From: Holosporales bacterium
Lineage (GTDB): Bacteria > Pseudomonadota > Alphaproteobacteria > BNTO01
DNA length: 6,672 nucleotides
Reading direction: 5' to 3'
Assembly (NCBI GenBank): GCA_031290075.1
Contig: JAITOG010000041.1
Location: 1-6,672 of the forward strand
The translations under genes and the position numbers were made by a program. The notes under the pieces are model-generated. The model searched no databases and was not told where the DNA came from. It saw nothing but the letters and a program-made list of their open reading frames with translations. This document shows positions 1 to 4,918 of the stretch, one piece after another. The first letter of the stretch is position 1. Every line of letters starts with the position of its first letter.

Positions 1-736
1 CAATTGCATACTGAAGTGGAGCGCTTCCATCAGAAAATGGAATATTAACATCTACTCCTCTCTCAATTAATAGTCTAGCAAGGTCTGTATTATAAGGATG
101 ATGTTCAATTGCCCACTGAAGTGGAGTTCTTCCATCAGAAAATGGAATATTAACATCTGCTCCTCTCTCAATTAATAATATAGCAATGTCTGTATAATCG
201 TGTTCAACTGCCCACTGAAGTGGAGTTCTTCCATTAGGAAGTGGAATATTAACATCTACTACTCTCTCAATTAATAATCTAGCAATGTCTGTATAATTGT
301 GTTCAACTGCCCACTGAAGTAGAGTTATTCCATCAGAAAATGGAATATTAACATCTGCTCCTCTCTCAATTAATAATTGAGCAATGTCTATACTATAGTA
401 TTCAATTGCCCACTGAAGTGGAGTTCTTCCATCAGAAAATGGAATATTAACATCTACTCCTCTCTCAATTAATAGTCTAGCAAGGTCTGTATTATAAGGA
501 TGATGTTCAATTGCCCACTGAAGTGGAGTTATTCCATCAGGAAATGGAATATTAACATCTGCTCCTTTATCAATTAATAATCTAGCTTTTTCTGAATCGT
601 TGTGTTTAATTGCATTACAAAGTTCCTTATTAAGTAATGTGGCAGGCTGTGCTGATTCTCCACCTGCTGCCCCGTAAGAAAAATTACTTATCCCCAATAA
701 TGAAACAAGCGCCATAGCTTTATAAAATCCTTTCAT
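1..736 (-). CDS. Exported ankyrin-repeat protein, partial (C-terminus outside window)
   Basis: The reading frame is open from an ATG at 734-736 to the left edge (245 codons). Residues 1-22 look like a Sec signal peptide: Lys at 2 and 6, a hydrophobic stretch MALVSLLGI, then a likely cut after FSYG before AAGG. From about residue 37 there are six ankyrin units plus the start of a seventh, 33-36 residues each, with the pattern TPLQWAIE..(N)TD.ARLLIERGADVNIP.(S)DG. The usual TPLH is TPLQ here and is followed by Trp, an uncommon variant. Ankyrin repeats bind other proteins; with a signal peptide, a periplasmic or secreted host-facing role is plausible, but no partner is visible. A strong ribosome site (AAGGAG, 8 nt upstream) fixes the start. 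The domain call is firm; the function is unknown. Confidence 0.9.
   Translation of the reverse strand, partial: MKGFYKAMALVSLLGISNFSYGAAGGESAQPATLLNKELCNAIKHNDSEKARLLIDKGADVNIPFPDGITPLQWAIEHHPYNTDLARLLIERGVDVNIPFSDGRTPLQWAIEYYSIDIAQLLIERGADVNIPFSDGITLLQWAVEHNYTDIARLLIERVVDVNIPLPNGRTPLQWAVEHDYTDIAILLIERGADVNIPFSDGRTPLQWAIEHHPYNTDLARLLIERGVDVNIPFSDGSAPLQYAI
24..530. repeat. Perfect 105-bp direct repeat inside the ankyrin array
   Basis: Bases 24-128 and 426-530 are identical, with an offset of 402 bp (134 codons). The block encodes the longer ankyrin unit containing EHHPYNTDLARLLIERG. Intermediate units differ at several bases, so this pair looks like a recent duplication or gene conversion within the array rather than conservation of every unit. 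Confidence 0.9.
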
Positions 737-744
737 TTTCTATA

Positions 745-750
745 CTCCTT
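745..750 (-). promoter_or_regulatory. Shine-Dalgarno site of the exported ankyrin gene
   Basis: AAGGAG on the minus strand, 8 nt before the ATG at 736. It is among the strongest ribosome sites in the window and supports this start. Confidence 0.8.
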
Positions 751-786
751 TTTTAAATAACTAATTATAATATTAATACAAATAAT

Positions 787-806
787 TATATACTATATAG
801 TATATA
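787..806. promoter_or_regulatory. 20-bp perfect palindrome at the start region of the ankyrin promoter
   Basis: TATATACTATATAGTATATA reads the same on both strands. It lies immediately downstream of the predicted -10 box (806-811) on the minus strand, across the likely transcription start. That position suits an operator, but the sequence is almost all A/T, so chance or a simple cruciform is also possible. Confidence 0.35.
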
Positions 807-835
807 TTATAATATTAATTCTTCTCACATTTCAA
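806..835 (-). promoter_or_regulatory. Predicted sigma-70 promoter of the exported ankyrin gene
   Basis: On the minus strand, TTGAAA (830-835) and TATAAT (806-811) are separated by 18 nt. Transcription would begin near 799, giving a leader of about 60 nt before the ATG at 736. Confidence 0.5.
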
Positions 836-944
836 GTAAAAAATGAAAAGGTTTTTTAAAAATCAAGGGAAGGAAAAAAGTTTTTCAGATAAAAATAAAA
901 TTCTTAGGGAAAAAATTTTAGACAAAAATCTCTGAAAAAAAATA

Positions 945-1038
945 TATACTGGGGCCCCCAAAGAATGCGGATTTTAATTGCTGCTAATCCTTGAAATCCA
1001 GGAAGTTTGAATCCGCAATTTTTTGGGGTTTGGGTATA
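945..1038 (+). repeat. Hairpin repeat family 3, copy A
   Basis: A 94-bp interrupted palindrome beginning TATACTGGGG and ending GGGTATA. An inner arm TGCGGATT pairs with AATCCGCA, and a CCCCAAA-type outer arm pairs with GGGGTTT. It is nearly identical to copy C at 5902-5994 (five substitutions and one indel) and more diverged from copy B at 4520-4614. No transposase lies nearby. The size, long terminal inverted repeats and TA-containing ends resemble a non-autonomous mobile element (MITE). It lies downstream of the Hcp-like gene on the minus strand, so it could also serve as a transcription terminator. Confidence 0.85.
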
Positions 1039-1047
1039 AAACACCAG

Positions 1048-1081
1048 TTAAAATATCCCATAAAGACAGCTTCTAAAGCTA
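1048..1081 (+). repeat. Short dispersed repeat, copy 1 (overlaps a stop codon)
   Basis: This 34-bp stretch has the core CATAAAGACAGCTTCT. It recurs in inverted orientation at 5740-5772 with a few small differences. Its end forms the TAG stop (1079-1081) of the minus-strand gene. Both copies lie close to a family 3 hairpin. It may be the remnant of an insertion-sequence end; no transposase is present to test this. Confidence 0.65.
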
Positions 1082-1657
1082 AGAGACTAAGTTTTGGCTA
1101 TAATCCGCTGTTGTGGAATTTTGTCCCATTTCCATTCCAGTATTTTGGTCTCTTTGCTTAACGGTGTTTGTTCTTTTAACAGCAGTAAATCCTGCTACTA
1201 TAAAATCATTTGCTGATGTAATGTAATTCCAATGACAATGTTCAAAGATAATGGATTGCTGCATAGTAGCACCACCTCCAATACGCACAAGCCTAACAAT
1301 TTGAATAATTGGAGTAATCAAGCCATCTGAAACAGTTTTATTTATGTAAACTTTGTGTTTTCCGTTTTGTAAAACTAGATGAACTGTTGAGGCCCATATT
1401 ATTCCAGATGGATAATATCCAACTTCAGATGATTCAAGAATATTATGGGAACATTCATACAAAAAACCGCACAATCTAGTAAAATTAGAGTATCCAGTTA
1501 AAGTTGATTCTGTCCCTCCCCCTTCAAAGCTTACCATCCAATCTGGAATTTCAGTTCCAAGAGAATCATCATATGCATCTGCGCTCTTCCAAAGGGGGAT
1601 CCGCAATCCTGATACACCGGGAACTTCAAGTATTGGATATTGATCTATTGATGGCAT
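1079..1657 (-). CDS. Uncharacterised protein, weakly Hcp-like (type VI secretion tube)
   Basis: A 192-residue protein with no signal peptide or membrane segment, starting at an ATG (1655-1657) with AGAGG a short distance (4 nt) upstream. The N-terminal ~90 residues are unrecognised. Residues about 92-185 follow an Hcp-like order: an alternating strand (TVHLVLQNGKHKVYINKTVS), a Pro after a short helix-like stretch (GLITPIIQIVRLVRIGGG), a strand (QQSIIFEHCHWNYI), and a Gly/Asn-rich tail (QNTGMEMGQN, ADYSQN) reminiscent of the Hcp C-terminus. If right, it would build or decorate a secretion tube. No other type VI gene is in the window, and family-defining identity is not evident by eye. The stop codon falls inside a dispersed repeat, so the C-terminus may have been altered. 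It is read divergently from dus. The gene is probably real; the function is tentative. Confidence 0.7.
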   Translation of the reverse strand: MPSIDQYPILEVPGVSGLRIPLWKSADAYDDSLGTEIPDWMVSFEGGGTESTLTGYSNFTRLCGFLYECSHNILESSEVGYYPSGIIWASTVHLVLQNGKHKVYINKTVSDGLITPIIQIVRLVRIGGGATMQQSIIFEHCHWNYITSANDFIVAGFTAVKRTNTVKQRDQNTGMEMGQNSTTADYSQNLVS

Positions 1658-1693
1658 ATGACCTCTAGTAAAAATTTACTTTGTATTTTTTTT

Positions 1694-1765
1694 AAATACT
1701 AATCTTTATTATAAGTATTACATATAATTTATATTAAATTCAATAAATACTTTTTAAGTATTTAT
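1694..1765. promoter_or_regulatory. Paired inverted repeats with shared half-sites
   Basis: Two inverted repeats built from AAATACT and AGTATT lie between the divergent Hcp-like and dus genes. One has arms at 1694-1700 and 1714-1719. The other is a 10-bp perfect stem (1743-1752 with 1756-1765) and a 3-nt loop. A minus-strand TATAAT lies at 1708-1713 between the arms of the first. This suits an operator pair, but the region is extremely A+T-rich. Confidence 0.3.
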
Positions 1766-1845
1766 AATATTTCTTATGTATTATTTTGAATAAAAAATCT
1801 TGAATTAATTTCACATTTATCTGAATTTACGTATTTTCAATTTCC

Positions 1846-1874
1846 TTGCAGCTTAAACTCTCTGGTGTTACTAT
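1846..1874 (+). promoter_or_regulatory. Possible promoter for dus
   Basis: TTGCAG (1846-1851) and TACTAT (1869-1874) are 17 nt apart, 34 nt before the chosen dus ATG. Both boxes are imperfect, so this is only a candidate. Confidence 0.25.
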
Positions 1875-1907
1875 TGCTTTGCTTGAAATTTTGATTTGCT
1901 TAGTTGT

Positions 1908-2915
1908 ATGGTTTTTGCTCGTCAATTTTCAATAGGAAACATTACGTTTTCTTCTCCAGTTATTTTAGCCCCAATGTCTGGAATCACGGATTTCCCTTTC
2001 AGAGAAATAGTGAGAAGTTTCGGAGTTGGCCTTGTATTTTCAGAAATGACCGCAAGCAGAGCGGTAATAGAATCTCTTAAAAATCTAAAAGTTCGTAAAC
2101 GCCTTCATTTTTTCGATGCAACTAAAGAAAAGCATCCAATTGCTATACAAATTGTTGGATGCGATCCAGATATTATGGTAACTGCAGCTAAATTTAATGA
2201 ACAGTGTGGCGCTAATATTATCGATATAAATATGGGTTGCCCTGTTAAAAAGGTTGTTAATACCTATTCTGGAGCCGCTCTTATGAAAAATGAAATATTG
2301 GCCGGAAAAATTATAGAAGCTGTAGTAAAAGCTGTTTCTATTCCTGTAACTGTAAAAATGCGATTAGGGTGGGATTCTGAGAATCTAAATGCTGCTAATA
2401 TTGCAAAAATCGCTGAAAATTCAGGGGCTCAATGCATTACTGTGCATGGGCGAACGCGCTCACAATTTTATGAAGGAGCTGCTGATTGGAAGGCAATAAG
2501 AGCTATTAAAGAATCTATAAAAATTCCTCTTATAGGCAATGGAGACGTGTACGCTCCCCAAGATGCTGAGCAGCTTTTGCAAGATAGCGGAGCCGATGCT
2601 GTTATGGTAGGTCGAGGAACATTTGGAAGGCCATGGTTATGCAAAAAAATTGCAGATTATTTACCAACAAATATTGTTTCAGATTATTTTAAGTCTATAA
2701 ATTTAATTCATATTATACGAAAACATATTCAAATGATTATTGAAGAATATGGAGAAATAAAAGGAATTTTTATAGCAAGAAAACACCTTGGTTGGTATAG
2801 CAAGGGAATACAAAACTCTGCAAATTTTAGGCAAGCTGTAAATAAACTGGAAAAATATAAAGATTTAGAATTCATTATTGAGGATTTCTTTGGAAATTTG
2901 CCCTGTGAAAACTAA
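1908..2915 (+). CDS. dusB: tRNA-dihydrouridine synthase, DusB type
   Basis: FMN-dependent enzyme that reduces uridine to dihydrouridine in tRNA, in the cytoplasm. At 335 residues it is close to the family's usual ~320. Numbered from the ATG at 1908, it shows the N-terminal flavin-site motif APMSGITDFPFR (21-32, the DusB form rather than DusA or DusC), catalytic Cys111 in NMGCPVKKV, the strand with K150 and MRLGW, HGRTR (180-184), GNGDV (210-214), a phosphate-binding VGRGTFGRPW (234-243) and a C-terminal ARKHLGWY in the helical tRNA-binding domain. A TTG at 1896 would add four residues; neither start has a clear Shine-Dalgarno, and the ATG fits the family better. It converges on dapF, with the last 51 bp shared between the two coding regions. 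No insert is seen, unlike its neighbours. Confidence 0.93.
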   Translation: MVFARQFSIGNITFSSPVILAPMSGITDFPFREIVRSFGVGLVFSEMTASRAVIESLKNLKVRKRLHFFDATKEKHPIAIQIVGCDPDIMVTAAKFNEQCGANIIDINMGCPVKKVVNTYSGAALMKNEILAGKIIEAVVKAVSIPVTVKMRLGWDSENLNAANIAKIAENSGAQCITVHGRTRSQFYEGAADWKAIRAIKESIKIPLIGNGDVYAPQDAEQLLQDSGADAVMVGRGTFGRPWLCKKIADYLPTNIVSDYFKSINLIHIIRKHIQMIIEEYGEIKGIFIARKHLGWYSKGIQNSANFRQAVNKLEKYKDLEFIIEDFFGNLPCEN

Positions 2916-3884
2916 AACTACAGGACCAGACAATACTAACTCTTCTCTGTTTTCTGCAAAGTCTACGGTAAGAACGCCACCTTTCATTTGAACATTTATA
3001 GGAAAAGAACAATGTCCAAGACTGGCCGCTGCAAAAGCTGAAGCTACAGCACCGCTTCCACAAGATAAAGTTTCTCCAACTCCTCGTTCAAAAACATTTG
3101 CCTCAATTTGGTGTTTGTTAATAACATGTATGAATTCAACATTATAATGTGCAATTTTGTTATTTTTTTTCATTTTTTCTTCAAAAATTCCTTTTTTTTT
3201 AAAAAAATCATCAAAAAAAACAATATGATTGTTTCCTAAAGAAACAAACAGTATTTTTTCTTCAAATTCTTTTTGAAATGTTTCTGTTAATTCTTTATTA
3301 ATTTTCAGAGTTCCCATATTAACAGCAACATAATTTAGTCCTGAAAAGCCAGAATACAAAGGTCTAATATTAGACTTCTTTCGTAACTCAATTTCTTCTG
3401 CAAATTTGTTCGTCGCTTCGATGCTCGAATCCTCATGGGGTTTGGGGGGAATCTGTGATTTCCCCCAATGTCCCTCATGTATATCTAATACACTCCGGTT
3501 CTGCGCTTCGTATGCTCCTTCAACTTTGCTAGAAGAAATTGGTTTAGAAAAAAGTCTATTATCCCCTGCTATTGTGGAAATTAATATTTGATCTCCAGTT
3601 TCAAGCCGTACAGATTTTGAGCCGTATTTTTCCATACAAAGCCAAGCAACACAGCGCGCTCCATTCCCACACGCAAAAGCTTCAGATCCATCAGCATTGT
3701 ATATCCGTATTTTTACATCAGCTTTTAAAGATCTTTCCATTATAAGAACTTGATCACAGCCAATTCCATATTTTCTATCGGCAATTTTTTTTGCAATTTC
3801 TGAGGAGATTTTCAGTAAATTATCTCTAGCATCAATTACCACAAAATCATTTCCAGCTGCCTGCATTTTAGTAAAGTAAATCAT
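2865..3884 (-). CDS. dapF: Diaminopimelate epimerase with a 64-residue repeat-encoded insert
   Basis: Converts LL- to meso-diaminopimelate without a cofactor, for lysine and peptidoglycan synthesis in the cytoplasm. Family hallmarks are intact: GNDFVVIDA near the N-terminus, NADGSEAFACGNGARC with Cys72, GNNH (217-220, usually GNPH), ERGVGET (267-272) and LSCGSGA with Cys275; the two cysteines are the acid/base pair. At 339 residues it is about 65 longer than the usual ~274. The excess is residues 109-172, exactly the palindromic element at 3369-3560. It falls between LISTIAGD and the conserved YVAVNMGT strand, probably a surface loop, so activity may be kept. The ATG at 3882-3884 lacks a visible ribosome site and lies 17 nt after the A24 peptidase gene, suggesting co-transcription. 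The 3' end overlaps dus. Confidence 0.95.
   Translation of the reverse strand: MIYFTKMQAAGNDFVVIDARDNLLKISSEIAKKIADRKYGIGCDQVLIMERSLKADVKIRIYNADGSEAFACGNGARCVAWLCMEKYGSKSVRLETGDQILISTIAGDNRLFSKPISSSKVEGAYEAQNRSVLDIHEGHWGKSQIPPKPHEDSSIEATNKFAEEIELRKKSNIRPLYSGFSGLNYVAVNMGTLKINKELTETFQKEFEEKILFVSLGNNHIVFFDDFFKKKGIFEEKMKKNNKIAHYNVEFIHVINKHQIEANVFERGVGETLSCGSGAVASAFAAASLGHCSFPINVQMKGGVLTVDFAENREELVLSGPVVLVFTGQISKEILNNEF
3369..3560 (-). repeat. In-frame palindromic element (family 1) inside dapF, carrying a nested insert
   Basis: The ends are imperfect inverted repeats of about 40 bp. The left arm begins ATTAGACTTC and contains CAATTTCTTCT; the reverse complement of the right arm begins AATAGACTTT and contains CCAATTTCTTCT. 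Without the nested 90 bp the element is 102 bp (34 codons). Read in the dapF frame it encodes N109 to N172, starting RLFSKPISSSK and ending KFAEEIELRKKSN. The same element lies in the A24 gene at 3971-4081. Rickettsia palindromic elements behave similarly; whether this sequence belongs to a described family cannot be judged here. Confidence 0.88.
3408..3497 (-). repeat. Nested second element (family 2), 30 codons, inside the family 1 element
   Basis: Comparison with the uninterrupted copy in the A24 gene shows exactly 90 extra bp between EAQN and KFAEE, encoding residues 130-159 (RSVLDIHEGHWGKS onward to EATN). The insert is flanked by near-duplicate GAAGCGCAGAAC and GAAGCGACGAAC, which could be a target duplication or shared ends. 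Its centre is a GGGGGAAATC-type inverted repeat. A relative lies in non-coding DNA at 5795-5892. The exact edges are ambiguous by a few bases because AAC is duplicated. Confidence 0.85.
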
Positions 3885-3901
3885 AAATAATTAATTATTA
3901 T

Positions 3902-4471
3902 TTAGTAACAATAAATAAAAAAAGTAATCCATTGAGATATTATTATTGATAGAGTAAAAGGAAATCTTTCATTAGATTTCTTTAGTAACTCAATTTCTTC
4001 TGCTTCTTCTGCAAATTTGTTCTGCGCTTCGTATGCTCTTTCAGCTTTGCTAAAAGAAATTGGTTTCGAAGGAAGTCTAATATTAAAACACATTTGTAAT
4101 AGACATGTTAAAATCCCTCCAATTCCACAAAATACCATAAAAGCAGGTAACTCATTAAGTGTTATAAAACAAGCTGCGCAGCAAAATAGCAATAAATCCC
4201 CGTTTCCAATAAGCTTCTTTTTAGCCAGCTTTTCAGCAATTTTAATAAAAATTATTCCAGAAATAATAGGAAGTAACGTTATAGGAATAAACATTTGCCA
4301 AATACACCAAAGCCCCCCTATTCCTAAAAGCCCTAATCCAATCCAAAGGGAAAATTTTTGACTTTTAATATCTTGATAAGATGCAAAAATTCCTAGCGAA
4401 ATAGATGCAAAAATTATAAAAAAGTCATATAAATTTTCAAAAATTCTTAAAAACAACGATAAAATTCCCAA
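3902..4471 (-). CDS. A24-family prepilin-peptidase-like membrane protease with repeat-encoded insert
   Basis: A 189-residue, strongly hydrophobic protein with about five or six membrane segments. The two aspartates of the GxGD proteases are visible: Asp34 in YQDIKSQ and Asp92 in IGNGDLLLF. Such enzymes cut, and in longer members methylate, type IV pilin-like precursors at the inner membrane. It lacks the N-terminal cysteine/methyltransferase domain of full PilD and matches the short CpaA/TadV-like form. Residues 131-167 are the family 1 palindromic element, a charged, helix-prone stretch placed between a membrane segment and the usual (I/F)PF motif (RFPFTLS). The start is a TTG (4469-4471); no ATG precedes it, and an in-frame TAA at 4508-4510 limits extension, so an ATT or similar start a few codons upstream is possible. 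It lies downstream of yidD and 17 nt before dapF. No pilin gene is in the window, so the substrate is unknown. Confidence 0.82.
   Translation of the reverse strand: MGILSLFLRIFENLYDFFIIFASISLGIFASYQDIKSQKFSLWIGLGLLGIGGLWCIWQMFIPITLLPIISGIIFIKIAEKLAKKKLIGNGDLLLFCCAACFITLNELPAFMVFCGIGGILTCLLQMCFNIRLPSKPISFSKAERAYEAQNKFAEEAEEIELLKKSNERFPFTLSIIISQWITFFIYCY
3971..4081 (-). repeat. In-frame palindromic element (family 1) inside the A24 peptidase gene
   Basis: 111 bp (37 codons), ending in ATTAGATTTC and, on the other strand, ATTAGACTTCC. It encodes residues 131-167 of the peptidase, including LPSKPISFSKAERAYEAQN and KFAEE. It is the uninterrupted counterpart of the dapF copy, apart from a 9-bp tandem gain that adds AEE. 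Orientation and reading frame relative to the host gene are the same as in dapF. Confidence 0.88.
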
Positions 4472-4519
4472 AAACCAAACAATATTTAATATATCAAAAT
4501 TTTGCCTTTATAAAAAAAG

Positions 4520-4614
4520 ATATCTGGGGGCTCCAAAGAATGCGGATTTTAATTACTGCCAATCCCTTGAATTCCAAGAAATCTGAATCCGCAATTTTTT
4601 TGGGTTTTGGTATA
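4520..4614 (+). repeat. Hairpin repeat family 3, copy B
   Basis: A 95-bp interrupted palindrome, the most diverged of the three copies (ATATCTGGGGG at one end, TTTTGGTATA at the other) but with the same TGCGGATT/AATCCGCA inner arms. It lies 9 nt beyond the yidD stop and just upstream of the A24 gene on the minus strand. It could fold in the transcript and separate the two halves of the leftward gene series, or reduce read-through. A minus-strand TTGGAG at its end lies 18 nt from TATAAA (4507-4512), so it may also contribute a promoter for the A24 gene. Confidence 0.82.
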
Positions 4615-4623
4615 CAAACTCTT

Positions 4624-4911
4624 TTATTTTTTATTATTTATTTTGCTACCAAAAGCGGAATTTGCTGTTGTATTAGTTGAAACAGGATCATATCCCCAAT
4701 ATTTTCCTGCGCTTTTTTCCAGGCTTTTCGCGGAGGCTCTGCAACGAATTAAGCGTTTTATTGTAAGAATAATCCCTTTTACTAAACCATGAATTTCTAT
4801 CGCATATATTGCGTATTTAGAACAAGACGGCTGAAATCGACATTTTCCAGCAAAAATATTAGAAAAAAGAAACTGGTAAATTTTTATCATTTTTATAACA
4901 ACAGCTTTCAT
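4624..4911 (-). CDS. yidD: Membrane protein insertion efficiency factor YidD
   Basis: A 95-residue protein that assists YidC-dependent insertion of inner-membrane proteins. The N-terminus (MKAVVIKMIKIYQFLFSNIF) is an amphipathic/hydrophobic helix, followed by the family core CRFQPSCSKYAIYAIE and a basic KGIILTIKRLIRC. The usual short RC.P...GG.DPVP end is altered here: about 17 residues separate the Cys from DPV against about 8 in E. coli, an apparent gain near RASAKSLEKSAGKYW, though GYDPV is kept. The ATG at 4909-4911 has GAGGTG just upstream, formed partly by the rnpA TGA stop, so the two genes are tightly coupled (7-nt gap). A longer frame reaching back to 4980 would overlap rnpA and add residues unlike the family, so it was not used. 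No yidC is visible. Confidence 0.92.
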   Translation of the reverse strand: MKAVVIKMIKIYQFLFSNIFAGKCRFQPSCSKYAIYAIEIHGLVKGIILTIKRLIRCRASAKSLEKSAGKYWGYDPVSTNTTANSAFGSKINNKK

Positions 4912-4918
4912 ATACACC

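Noticed and set aside
1..600. Regular repeats at both window ends as a CRISPR array
   Set aside because: The periods are ankyrin-unit length, the repeats run on without unique spacers, and the frame is open throughout.
881..939. Inverted repeat TTTTTCAGA / TCTGAAAAA with a 41-nt loop
   Set aside because: The stem is short, A/T-rich and the loop long, so it is easily explained by chance.
2875..3063. Minus-strand frame of 62 codons overlapping dapF
   Set aside because: It is a shifted frame of dapF, with the CGSGA motif region read out of frame.
3406..3591. Plus-strand open frame within dapF
   Set aside because: It is the complement of the family 1 and family 2 elements, which are partly open on both strands; dapF explains the region.
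4017..4361. Plus-strand open frame of 114 codons inside the A24 gene
   Set aside because: It is antisense to a protease gene with intact catalytic motifs; it has no ribosome site or recognisable family.
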